Made by a program: the position numbers and the translations under genes. A DNA stretch of 64,000 nt from the NCBI RefSeq assembly GCF_026625805.1, contig NZ_CP113064.1, positions 2,644,657-2,708,656 of the forward strand, written 5' to 3'. The number at the start of each line of letters is the position of its first letter. Position 1 is the stretch's first letter. The notes under the pieces were generated by a model. That model was not told the DNA's origin and made no database searches. It worked only from the letters and a program-made list of their open reading frames with translations. The DNA comes from Brevundimonas sp. SL130 (GTDB lineage: Bacteria; Pseudomonadota; Alphaproteobacteria; Caulobacterales; Caulobacteraceae). Shown piece by piece: positions 51,528 to 60,501 of the stretch.

Positions 51528-53288
51528 TCACATGTTCGGATAGTTCGGACCGCCGCCGCCCTCGGGCGTGGTCCAGACGATGTTCTGCGACGGGTCCTTG
51601 ATGTCGCAGGTTTTGCAGTGGACGCAGTTCTGGGCGTTGATGACGAAGCGCGGATCGGTCTTGGCGACCTCGTCCGCATAGACGACCTCGTAGACGCCCG
51701 CCGGGCAATACAGCCGCGCCGGCTCGCCGTATTTCGGCAGGTTGACCTGAATCGGCTTGGACGGGTCCAGCAGCTTCAGGTGGGCCGGCTGGTCCTCGGC
51801 GTGGTTGGTGTTGGAGATAAAGACCGACGACAGCTTGTCGAACGACAGCTTGCCGTCCGGCTTGGGATAGACGATCGGCTTGTGCTTAACCGCCAGTTCG
51901 GTCGAGGCGGCGTCGGTCTTGTCGTGTTGCAGCGTCGGGATCGGCGACCAGCCGCCCAGCAGGGTGCGGCACCACATGTCGACCATGCCCAGCGCCCCGC
52001 CCAAGGTGGTGCCGAACCTGGACAGCAGGGGCTTGGCGTTCTTGACGACCGACAGCTCCTTGAAGACCCAGCTCTTTTCAAAGGCGGCCTGGTATTCGAC
52101 CAGTTCGTCCCCGCCACGCCCGGCCTGAACCGCCTCATAGGCGGCGTCGGCGGCCAGCATGCCGGTCTTCATCGCATTATGGCTGCCCTTGATCCGGGGC
52201 ACGTTCACGAAGCCGGCCGAGCAACCAATCAGGACGCCGCCAGGGAAGCTGAGCTTCGGAATCGACTGCAAGCCGCCCTCGGTGATGGCCCGCGCGCCGT
52301 AGGAGATGCGCGTGCCGCCTTCCAGATGCAGGGCGATGGACGGGTGGTGCTTGAAGCGCTGGAACTCGTCGAACGGCGACAGGAAGGGGTTCTTGTAGTT
52401 CAGGTGAACGACATAGCCGACGGCCACATAGCGGTCGCCGAAATGGTACAGGAAGCTGCCGCCGCCGGTGTGCTCGTCCAGTGGCCAGCCGGTGGTGTGC
52501 TGGGCCAGGCCCGGCTGGTGCTGTTCGGCGGGCACCTGCCACAGCTCCTTCAGGCCGATGCCATATTTCTGGGGCGACTTGCCGTCCTGAAGCCTGTGCT
52601 TGGCGATGATGGTCTTGGCCAGGGAGCCGCGCACGCCCTCGGCGATGAAGACATATTTGCCGTGCAGTTCGAGGCCCGGCTGGAAGTCGCCGGTGGGCTT
52701 GCCCTCGCGGTCGATGCCGAAGACGCCCGCGACGACGCCCTTGACCCGTCCCGTCTCTTCTTCCCAGACCACATGGCTGGCGGCCATGCCGGGATAGACC
52801 TCGACGCCCAGGGCCTCGGCCTGTTCGCCCAGCCAGCGCGAGACATTGCCGAGCGAGGCGATGTAGCAGCCATGGTTGTGCATGAAGGGCGGCAGCAGGG
52901 GCATGGGCAGGGCGGCCGAACCTTGCGGGCCCAGAAGCAGGAACCTGTCCTTGGTGACCGGGGTCTCCAGCGGCGCGCCGCGGTCCTTCCAGTCGGGGAA
53001 GAGTTCGTTCAGCGCCTTGGGATCGATCACCGCGCCCGACAGGATATGGCCGCCGACCTCGGCGCCCTTTTCCAGCACCGCGACGGTGATTTCCTTGCCG
53101 TCCTTTTCCGCCCGCTGCTTCAGGCGGATGGCGGCCGACAGGCCGGCCGGGCCGCCGCCGACGATGACGACGTCGTATTCCATCACCTCGCGCTCGACGC
53201 CGGCCAGGGCCTCCAGCGGCGGCAGATTGTCGATGATCGCTTCCTGGCGGGCGTTCTCTGCGCCGCCCTCGATGGCTTCTTCGGCCAT
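51528..53288 (-). CDS. Electron transfer flavoprotein-ubiquinone oxidoreductase
   Basis: A 586-residue flavoprotein with an iron-sulfur cluster that passes electrons from ETF to ubiquinone. The FAD motif is YDVVIVGGGPAGLSAAIRLK near residue 39. The ubiquinone-binding blocks include GVRGSLAKTIIAKHRLQDGK. The 4Fe-4S cysteines are in PARLYCPAGVYEVVYADE and AQNCVHCKTCDIKDPSQNIV. Length matches the mitochondrial ETF-QO family. Confidence 0.95.
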   Translation of the reverse strand: MAEEAIEGGAENARQEAIIDNLPPLEALAGVEREVMEYDVVIVGGGPAGLSAAIRLKQRAEKDGKEITVAVLEKGAEVGGHILSGAVIDPKALNELFPDWKDRGAPLETPVTKDRFLLLGPQGSAALPMPLLPPFMHNHGCYIASLGNVSRWLGEQAEALGVEVYPGMAASHVVWEEETGRVKGVVAGVFGIDREGKPTGDFQPGLELHGKYVFIAEGVRGSLAKTIIAKHRLQDGKSPQKYGIGLKELWQVPAEQHQPGLAQHTTGWPLDEHTGGGSFLYHFGDRYVAVGYVVHLNYKNPFLSPFDEFQRFKHHPSIALHLEGGTRISYGARAITEGGLQSIPKLSFPGGVLIGCSAGFVNVPRIKGSHNAMKTGMLAADAAYEAVQAGRGGDELVEYQAAFEKSWVFKELSVVKNAKPLLSRFGTTLGGALGMVDMWCRTLLGGWSPIPTLQHDKTDAASTELAVKHKPIVYPKPDGKLSFDKLSSVFISNTNHAEDQPAHLKLLDPSKPIQVNLPKYGEPARLYCPAGVYEVVYADEVAKTDPRFVINAQNCVHCKTCDIKDPSQNIVWTTPEGGGGPNYPNM

Positions 53289-53380
53289 GTTCTTCCCCTG
53301 AAATCCAGCTTGTTCGTGTGGTTATGACGCTTATCGGAAGGTGACGCGAGGGCGGTCAAGGCCTATCGGTAGTCTGACAT

Positions 53381-54178
53381 ATGAACGCGCAACACCATGA
53401 CATCGCTGCGGTGGAAGCCCTGCTCGCCTTCTGGCGGGATGCGGGGGTGGACGCCTGCTATGGCGACGCGCCGGTGGATCACACCCATCTGGCCCCGCCC
53501 CCGGCCCTGAAGGCGGTGCAGAAGGCCACCGCTTCAGTGGTCACGCCCCTGGTCGGCGCAAACATTGAAGACGCCATGGCCGAGGCGCGACGCCTGGCCG
53601 CAGGCGCCTCGACCTTGCAGGACCTGGCCGCTGCGGTGGCGGCGTTCGAGGGATGTCCCCTGCGCGGCATGGGCGCGACCCAGTCGGTCTTCGGTCGGGG
53701 CGACCCCAACGCGGCCGTGATGGTGATCGGCGAAGGGCCGGGGCCGGACGAGGACCGGCTGGGCCAGCCCTTCGTGGGCCGGGCCGGCAAGCTGCTGGAC
53801 AGGATGCTGGCGGCGGCGGACCTGACCGACAGGGTCTTCATCACCAACACCGTCTTCTGGCGCCCGCCCGGCAACCGCACCCCGACCCCGCAGGAACAGG
53901 CCGTCTGCGCCCCCTTCGTCGAGCGCGCCTTCGCCCTGCTTCAGCCCAAGGCCGTGCTGCTGCTGGGCGCGGCCTCGGCCAAGTCGGTGCTGCAGACCGA
54001 GGACGGGATCATGAAGATGCGCGGCCAGTGGCGGGAGTGGCGGCTGGCCGAGGGCGGACTGTCCGCCCCTGCCCTGCCGACCCTGCATCCCGCCTTTCTG
54101 CTGCGTCAGCCCCAGGCCAAGCGCCAGGTGTGGGCCGATCTGCTGACGCTTTCGGCGCGTCTGGACGGCGCAGGTTGA
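53381..54178 (+). CDS. Uracil-DNA glycosylase, family 4-like
   Basis: A 265-residue UDG of the type common in alphaproteobacteria. Motif 1 is [20 protein letters not shown], the central motif is [20 protein letters not shown], and the C-terminal motif is [20 protein letters not shown]. It removes uracil from DNA. Only one Cys (EGCPLRG) remains of the usual iron-sulfur pattern, so it may lack the cluster. It follows the ETF-QO gene divergently and precedes the transglycosylase gene. Confidence 0.92.
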   Translation: MNAQHHDIAAVEALLAFWRDAGVDACYGDAPVDHTHLAPPPALKAVQKATASVVTPLVGANIEDAMAEARRLAAGASTLQDLAAAVAAFEGCPLRGMGATQSVFGRGDPNAAVMVIGEGPGPDEDRLGQPFVGRAGKLLDRMLAAADLTDRVFITNTVFWRPPGNRTPTPQEQAVCAPFVERAFALLQPKAVLLLGAASAKSVLQTEDGIMKMRGQWREWRLAEGGLSAPALPTLHPAFLLRQPQAKRQVWADLLTLSARLDGAG

Positions 54179-54279
54179 GGTTACCGCGTCTTTAAGGCAT
54201 GCTGGTCGTTTGACGACCAACGCCACACGATCCCCGCCTGACGAGAACGGGCAGGGCGACGCCAACGGGGCCGCCGCGT

Positions 54280-55959
54280 ATGAATATATTCCGCCGGGCA
54301 AGTCTCGCCTCGACGCTGTTTTTTGCGATGACCGCCGCAGGTTCGGCACTGGCGGAGACGCCTTTTGACGGAATGTCCGGCGCCGCTTCCGCTTCCGTCA
54401 GACCCACGGCCCTGAGTTCAGCGGACCGCCTGTCCTACACCACCGCCTTCGACGCGCTGAGACGCGGCGACATCGAGGCGGCCCGCGCCTCGGCCCGTCA
54501 GGCCCAGGACAGGGTCCTGTTGGGTCAGGTCGAGTTCGAAAGCCTGTTCCACCCCGAGCATGTCGCCACCTATGAGGAGCTGACGGCCTGGCTCGAAACC
54601 TATTCCGACCTGCCCTGCGCCGACCGGGTCTATAGCTTGGCCCTGCGCCGCCGCCCTGACGGCGCGCCCGAGCCGGTCAAGCCCGGCGGTCTGCTGGGCC
54701 GGACCTGGAACAGCGTCGTCTCCGCCGTCTCGGGCGGGGCGACGATCGATCCGATGAAGGCGGCGCGCGTCGCCTATAACAACGACGACCTGACCGGCGC
54801 CTCGGCCCTGGGTCGCGAAATCGGCGACTGGTGGACGGTCGGGCTGGCGGAATGGCGGCTAGGTCAATTCCACGAGTCCTTCGCCGCCTTCGAACGGGTT
54901 GCCAATGATCCGACCGAGGACCCCTGGGTTCGCGCCGGCGCCGCCTATTGGACCGCGCGCGCCGCGTCGCAGTCGGGCCGTCAGGACCGAGTCGAGGACT
55001 ATCTGCGCCTGTCGGCCCAGTAGCCGGCCACCTTCTACGGCCAGATCGCCCTGCGTCAGCTGGGCGAGGAACCGACCATAGAGAATATGGGCCCCCGCCC
55101 CTATCAGGCCGAGCCCCGCCGGCGTCGCGCCGTCTATGTGCCGCAAAACGCGCAAGTCGAGGCCGGCGAGTTGAACGCCTTCGTCCAGAGCGACGCCCGC
55201 GCCAAGCGCACCGTCGCCTTCTATGAGGTCGGGCGGCGGGCCGAGGCGGAAAGCGAGCTGCGCTCGGGCGTGCGCACCGCCGCCGGCGATGCAGCCCGGA
55301 TGTGGACGGCCCTGGCGCGGGTGATGATGCCCGGCGAAGGCGAAAGCGCCACGCGGATCGACGCGACCCGCTTCCCCATGCCGGTGCTCGAGCCGGAAGG
55401 CGGCTTCGTCATCGAGAAGGCCCTGGTCTACGCCCTGGCGCGCAAGGAGACCGACTTCAACCCGGACGCCCGATCCAGCGCCGGCGCCTATGGGCTGATG
55501 CAGGTGATGCCGACGACAGCGGCCGAAATGACCGGGGACCGGACCTTCGTCAGCGACCCGTCCAAACTTCTGGTTCCCGCCACCAACATGCGGCTGGGCC
55601 AGGCCTATATCAATCGGATGCTACAGCTGCCGGCCTTCCAGGGCGACCTGCTGCGGGCCGTGGCCTCGTACAACGCCGGGCCGGGGCCGATGCTGACGGC
55701 GGTGCGCAAACTGGGACCGGACGCCGATCCCCTGCTGCTGATCGAGACGATCGACGTGCCCCAGGCGCGCGACTATGTGGAAAAGGTCGTGGCCGGCTAC
55801 TGGATCTATCAACGGATGCTGGGCGGCCCGCTGAACACGCTGGACGCCGTGGCCTCGGGCGCCAAACTTGTGCCCGTGTCGCTGGACTATGTGCCGCCCG
55901 CGCCCGTCGCCGAACCCATCCTGGTCGCTCAAGAACCCAGCCTGGCGGGCGGGCGTTAA
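54280..55959 (+). pseudogene. Lytic transglycosylase (Slt-like), interrupted by one in-frame amber codon
   Basis: The frame runs from the ATG at 54280 to 55959, about 559 codons, with one TAG at 55021-55023. The signal peptide is MNIFRRASLASTLFFAMTAA, ending in ALA. Before the TAG lies a superhelical Slt-like domain (FESLFHPEHVATYEELTAWL, AAYWTARAASQSGRQDRVED). After it the same domain goes on (PATFYGQIALRQLGEEPTIE), then the catalytic SLT domain (YALARKETDFNPDARSSAGA, YGLMQVMPTTAAEMTGD). The catalytic Glu is in the RKETDF segment. The TAG replaces what would be the codon after CAG (SAQ*PATFYG). A single substitution from CAG or TGG explains it. Confidence 0.85.
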
Positions 55960-55962
55960 GAC

Positions 55963-56112
55963 TTAGAAGATTGCGGTAAGCAGCAGCGCCCAGAAGGCGG
56001 CGCTGACGACGGCGGCGAGGGCGTAGCCCGTGACCGGATTGATCAGTCGCGTTGCGACAACCTGAGCCCGGGCTTTTTCGCCCTGGGCGGTCTCGATGGC
56101 CGGAGCCCGCAT
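55963..56112 (-). CDS. Small single-pass membrane protein, 49 residues
   Basis: The ATG at 56112 is preceded by GGGAGGAAG, a very good ribosome-binding site. The protein reads MRAPAIETAQGEKARAQVVA, TRLINPVTGYALAAVVSAAF, WALLLTAIF. The last 25 residues form one hydrophobic helix reaching the C-terminus. Such short tail-anchored proteins are common in Caulobacterales, and I do not recognise this one. It converges on the transglycosylase gene, three bases apart. Confidence 0.65.
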   Translation of the reverse strand: MRAPAIETAQGEKARAQVVATRLINPVTGYALAAVVSAAFWALLLTAIF

Positions 56113-56222
56113 TGGTCTTCCTCCCGGCGGAACAGTCGGTTCCGTGTGTGATCCACGAATAACGACGGCAGCTTAATACAGGGTGCGCGGGAGTGGTTTC
56201 CGGGCCGTTAAAACCAGAACTT

Positions 56223-56867
56223 CTACGCTTGGGCTTCGGCCTCCCAGAGACGAAAATCGGGCTGGGCCAGCAGGGTCGCGGCATAGGCTCCGGCAGTCCC
56301 GTCGTCGCCATGGTCGGCCAGATCGATCTGGAAATGCCGCAGCCGGGCGGCGACCGGGGTGTAGAAGGCGTCGGCGATCGACCATTCTCCGAACAGCCAG
56401 GGCCCCGCCCCGCCGAACCGGCGACGCATCTGGCCGAACAGTAGGACGAGCCGCGACAGATCACGATCCAGCCCCGGATCTGACGGCGTCTCCGAGCGCG
56501 CGTCGCCGACCATGGGCTGATCGGCGCTCATGCCGCAGATGTTTCGCAAGGCTGAAAATCCCGAATGCATCTCGGCCGTCGCCGATCGGGCCAGAGCCCG
56601 TGCGAGCGGATCAGCCGGCCACATCCGCGCCTGCGGATAGTGTTCCGCCGCCCACTCGGCGATGGCCAAGGTGTCCCAGATCAGCTCACCGTCCACCTTG
56701 AGGACCGGCACGAAGCCGGACGGCGACACCGCCCGCAGCGCCGCCTTCTGCGCCTCGGTCTCATACCGGGCGTCGATCACGGTGAAGTCCGCGCCGGTGC
56801 GCTTCATCACCAACCAGCCTCGCAACGACCAGGTCGAATAGGTCCGGGGTCCGATGATCAGTTCCAT
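56223..56867 (-). CDS. Glutathione S-transferase family protein
   Basis: A 214-residue GST. The N-terminal thioredoxin fold reads MELIIGPRTYSTWSLRGWLV with SPSGFVPVLKVDGELIWDTL and AIAEWAAEHYPQARMWP; the Ser in TYSTWS is the probable catalytic residue. The C-terminal helical domain includes GGAGPWLFGEWSIADAFYTP. Specific substrates are unknown. The longer frame from 56957 has no family sequence. Confidence 0.9.
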   Translation of the reverse strand: MELIIGPRTYSTWSLRGWLVMKRTGADFTVIDARYETEAQKAALRAVSPSGFVPVLKVDGELIWDTLAIAEWAAEHYPQARMWPADPLARALARSATAEMHSGFSALRNICGMSADQPMVGDARSETPSDPGLDRDLSRLVLLFGQMRRRFGGAGPWLFGEWSIADAFYTPVAARLRHFQIDLADHGDDGTAGAYAATLLAQPDFRLWEAEAQA

Positions 56868-57103
56868 GGGCTCACCTTGAACAGGCGATCCGCGAGACCG
56901 CCCCGATTTTATCGGCTCCCGCTTAGGGAACCGGCATGTTAACTGCAAGGCGAACAATGTTGTTCTGGTGACTGGTTCGTAATTGATCGTTTTCCACGAC
57001 CGCTAGGCTGTTCTTGTGCAGTGCGGTATAGGAAGGTGTCGCTCGCTTCCCGATCGGAACGACCGTTGAAATCCGGCTACGGCCGAGCCCTCATGATGGT
57101 GCG

Positions 57104-59311
57104 ATGACTGACACGAACGATTACCCGCCTTCCGCCGGCGAAGCTGGCGGGGAGACCATCGACCTTCATCGCCTGATTGCGGTCTTCCGCCGTCGGTTGA
57201 AGCTGTTTGCGGCCGTTGCGGCCCTGGTCTTCTTGATCGTCGCGATGTTCACGCTGAGCGAGACGCCGAAATACACCGCGACCGCCAATCTCCAGATCAA
57301 CACCCGGACGCAGGAGGTCGTGGATTCCAAGGCGGTCCTGTCCGGACTGACGCCGGAGACCAGCGTGGTCGACACCGAAGTCGAAGCGTTGAAGTCGCCG
57401 GAACTGGCGGCGGCTGTGGTCGATGAGCTGCGCCTGATCGAGGACCCGGAGTTCAACGGCCGGCTACAGACGCCTGGTCTGGTCGAAACCGTCAAGGGCT
57501 GGTTCGGCCTCGCCCCGGACCGCAGCGCGCCGACGACAGAGGCGGGCCGCGAGGCGGAACGTCAAAGGGTCATCAACGGCGTAGGCCAACGGCTCAGCGC
57601 CCGCCGCGTGGGCCTGACCTATTCGATGAATCTGTCGTTCACGTCCGAGAGCCCGGTCAAGGCGTCCCGGATCGCCAATCTGTTGGCTGACAAATATCTT
57701 GAATCCCAACTGAACCGGAAACTGGACGCCACCGGCCAGGCCAATACGTTCCTGGGTTCGCGCCTGAACGAATTGCGCCAGCAGATGCAGTTGGCGGACG
57801 CTGCGGTGTCCAACTACCGGATCGCCAACAACCTGCTCAGCTCCGAAGGCTTCACCCTGACCGAGCAGGAAATCTCTGCCTATAATCAGCAGCTGGCTTC
57901 GGTCCGGGCCCAAGAAGCCGAACAGGTCGCCCGCCTTCGCACCGCACGCGCCCAGCTGGCTTCGGGCTCCAACGGCGACGACGTCGGCGAAGCCCTAACC
58001 TCCCAGGTTGTCCAGAACTTGAGAGCCCAGCGCGCCGCCATCAGCGCCCGCGTCGCGGACATGAGCAGCCGTTACGGCCCGCTTCACCCCGACATGGTGC
58101 GTTCGCAACGCGAACTGGCCGACATCGACGCGCAGATCCAGGCCGAAATCCGCCGCATCATCTCGAACCTGGAGGCCCAGGTCCGAGTCGCCCAGGAACG
58201 CACCGGCTCGGTTCAATCCAGCCTGTCGGCGGCGCGCGGCGCCCTGGCCAGCAATAGCGGCGCCTCTGTCCAACTGCGTGAACTGGAAGGCAACGCCGAG
58301 GCCGCCCGCGCGGTCTATCAGAGCTTCCTGGACCGCTATCGTCAGACTAGCGCCCAGGTCGGGACTGAACAGGCCGACGCCACCCTGGTGTCGCGCGCCT
58401 CTATCCCGACGTCGCAAAGCGCGCCCAATGTGATGCTGAACCTGGCGCTCAGCCTGGTCCTCGGTCTCGGCGCCGGCCTCGCGGCTGTCGTGCTGCTGGA
58501 GATGATGGAGGCCGGCGTCGGCACGACCGACGAGATCGAGCGCAAGCTGGGCCTGCCCTCCATCGGCTCCATTCCGTTGGTCTCGTCGATCGCGGAATCG
58601 GCGGATCGCGGGATCAGCCCCATCGACTTCGCAGTCAAGAAGCCGTTGTCAGTCTTCGCCGAATCCTTCAGGTCGCTGCGGACCTCGATCAACTATGCTG
58701 CGGGCAGCCAGGCCAGCAAGCTTGTGGTTATCACCTCGGCCCTGCCCGGCGAGGGCAAGACGACGACGGCGGTCGGCCTGGCTCAGGTGTCCGCCATCGC
58801 CGGGAGCCGGGTTCTTCTGCTGGACTGCGACCTGCGTCGCCGCGCCGTCACCCGCGCCATGGGCTTGAACACCGACGCCGGTCTGGTCGAACTGCTTCAG
58901 GGAACCACCACGCTTGAGGCCGTGCTGAAACGGGACGAGGCGTCGGGCGCCTATATCCTGCCGCTGTCCAACGTGGTGGCGACCCAGGACGTCTTCGGCA
59001 CTCAGGCCATGGATGATCTGTTGGCCAAGCTGCGCGGATCGTTTGATCTGATCCTGATGGACACGGCTCCGGTTCTGGCCTTGGCCGACACCCGGATCCT
59101 GGCCGCAAAAGCCGATATGACCATTCTGCTGGTGCGTTGGCGCAAGACCCCCGCCCGCGCCACCAACGCAGCCGTCAAGATGCTGCAGCAGTCCGGCGCC
59201 TATATCCTGGGCGCCGCAATGACCCAGGTCGACGTCAACGCTCAGGCCAAGCAGGGCTACGGCGACGCCGGCTACTACTACAGCGAATACAAGAAATACT
59301 ACTCGGCCTGA
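57104..59311 (+). CDS. Wzc/GumC-like polysaccharide co-polymerase with tyrosine autokinase domain
   Basis: A 735-residue inner-membrane protein. A first membrane helix (LFAAVAALVFLIVAMFTLS) is followed by a Wzz domain and long coiled coil, a second helix (VMLNLALSLVLGLGAGLAAV) near residue 450, and a BY-kinase domain. Walker A is TSALPGEGKTTTAVGLAQVS, Walker A' LLLDCDLRR, and Walker B LILMDTAPVLALAD. The C-terminus carries a tyrosine cluster (YGDAGYYYSEYKKYYSA), the autophosphorylation sites. It controls export and chain length of an exopolysaccharide or capsule. The associated phosphatase and export genes are not in the window. Confidence 0.95.
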   Translation: MTDTNDYPPSAGEAGGETIDLHRLIAVFRRRLKLFAAVAALVFLIVAMFTLSETPKYTATANLQINTRTQEVVDSKAVLSGLTPETSVVDTEVEALKSPELAAAVVDELRLIEDPEFNGRLQTPGLVETVKGWFGLAPDRSAPTTEAGREAERQRVINGVGQRLSARRVGLTYSMNLSFTSESPVKASRIANLLADKYLESQLNRKLDATGQANTFLGSRLNELRQQMQLADAAVSNYRIANNLLSSEGFTLTEQEISAYNQQLASVRAQEAEQVARLRTARAQLASGSNGDDVGEALTSQVVQNLRAQRAAISARVADMSSRYGPLHPDMVRSQRELADIDAQIQAEIRRIISNLEAQVRVAQERTGSVQSSLSAARGALASNSGASVQLRELEGNAEAARAVYQSFLDRYRQTSAQVGTEQADATLVSRASIPTSQSAPNVMLNLALSLVLGLGAGLAAVVLLEMMEAGVGTTDEIERKLGLPSIGSIPLVSSIAESADRGISPIDFAVKKPLSVFAESFRSLRTSINYAAGSQASKLVVITSALPGEGKTTTAVGLAQVSAIAGSRVLLLDCDLRRRAVTRAMGLNTDAGLVELLQGTTTLEAVLKRDEASGAYILPLSNVVATQDVFGTQAMDDLLAKLRGSFDLILMDTAPVLALADTRILAAKADMTILLVRWRKTPARATNAAVKMLQQSGAYILGAAMTQVDVNAQAKQGYGDAGYYYSEYKKYYSA

Positions 59312-59469
59312 GGCAGGCCAGGACGGACGAACCGGGCGACGTGTCGCGCTGGTTCGTCCGTGCCCGCGACGAGCCACAGGATCGGCGCACTGATTTTCGA
59401 TGATGCGGTCCATCGCCTCGACGCGGGATTGGCGCTAGACGCCATCCCAATGGTCGAGAGGGATGTTCA

Positions 59470-59511
59470 ATGCGCGTCGTAGTGATCGGTACAGTCAGGC
59501 GGGCAGGATGA
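59470..59511 (+). pseudogene. ugd-like start scar: mini-ORF ahead of the epimerase gene
   Basis: A 13-codon ORF reads MRVVVIGTVRRAG and stops with TGA overlapping the ATG of the epimerase as ATGA. The first eight residues equal the usual opening of UDP-glucose 6-dehydrogenases (MRVVVIGTGYVG), but the rest does not follow. Ugd makes the UDP-glucuronate used by the next enzyme, so the ORF may be what is left after most of ugd was deleted. It is too short to prove. Confidence 0.3.
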
Positions 59512-60482
59512 AGACCCCGATCCTCGTCACCGGCGCGGCCGGCTTCATCGGTATGCACACGGCCGAACGGCTGCTGGGTCGCGGCGAGACCGTGATCGGG
59601 GTCGATAATTTCAACGACTACTACGACCCGGCCTTAAAGGAGGCCCGCGCCGCGCGGCTGGAAGTGCGCGACGGCTTCACCATGGTGCGGGCCGACATCG
59701 CCGACCACGAACAGATGCTGGCCCTGGTGCGCGACAAGGGCGTGGAGCGGATCGTCCATCTCGCCGCCCAGGCCGGGGTTCGCTACTCGATCGAGAACCC
59801 CTTCGCCTATGAGCGGTCCAATCTGGCGGGGCATCTGTCGATGCTGGAGGCCGCGCGGCACAACGGCGTGACCCATCTGGTCTACGCCTCGTCCAGCTCG
59901 GTCTATGGCGACCGGCCGCTGGAGGGGGCGGGCTTCCGCGAGGACGATCCGACGGTGGAGCCGGTGTCGCTGTACGCGGCGACCAAACGGTCCTGCGAAC
60001 TGCTGAGCCAGAGCTACGCCAAACTGTACGGCTTCCCCCAGTCGGGCCTGCGCTTCTTCACCGTCTATGGTCCCTGGGGCCGGCCCGACATGGCCTATTT
60101 CAGCTTCACGCGAAAGATCGCGCGGGGTGAGGCGATCGAGGTCTATGGCGAAGGCAAGATGGCGCGCGACTTCACCTATATCGACGACATCGTCGACGGG
60201 ATCGTGGGCGTGCTGGACCATCCGCCCGCGCAGAGCGGGCACGAGGTCTACAACATCGGCGACAGCTCGCCCGTCGGCCTGATGGAGATGATCACCACCC
60301 TGGAAGGCGCACTGGGCGCAGAGGCGGAGAAGGTCATGCGGCCCATGCAGCCCGGCGACGTCACCGCCACCTATGCCGACGTCTCCAAGCTGAACGCCCT
60401 GACGGGATACAAGCCCAAGGTGACTCTGGCCGAGGGCCTGCCGCGCTTCGTCAAATGGTGGCGGGGATACGAGAACGGGTGA
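59508..60482 (+). CDS. UDP-glucuronate 4-epimerase family protein
   Basis: A 324-residue NAD(P)-binding extended SDR. The Rossmann motif is VTGAAGFIGMHTAERLLGRG, with GVDNFNDYYDP typical of UDP-GlcA epimerases, the YxxxK motif is YAATKRSCELLSQSY, and FFTVYGPWGRPDMAYFSFT is the substrate-binding block. It converts UDP-glucuronate to UDP-galacturonate for surface polysaccharides. The ATG at 59508 is preferred over 59463 since it begins right at the Rossmann strand. It lies after the Wzc-like gene, so the two probably serve one pathway. Confidence 0.92.
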   Translation: MKTPILVTGAAGFIGMHTAERLLGRGETVIGVDNFNDYYDPALKEARAARLEVRDGFTMVRADIADHEQMLALVRDKGVERIVHLAAQAGVRYSIENPFAYERSNLAGHLSMLEAARHNGVTHLVYASSSSVYGDRPLEGAGFREDDPTVEPVSLYAATKRSCELLSQSYAKLYGFPQSGLRFFTVYGPWGRPDMAYFSFTRKIARGEAIEVYGEGKMARDFTYIDDIVDGIVGVLDHPPAQSGHEVYNIGDSSPVGLMEMITTLEGALGAEAEKVMRPMQPGDVTATYADVSKLNALTGYKPKVTLAEGLPRFVKWWRGYENG

Positions 60483-60501
60483 GCCCCTTCCCCGCCCTCG
60501 A

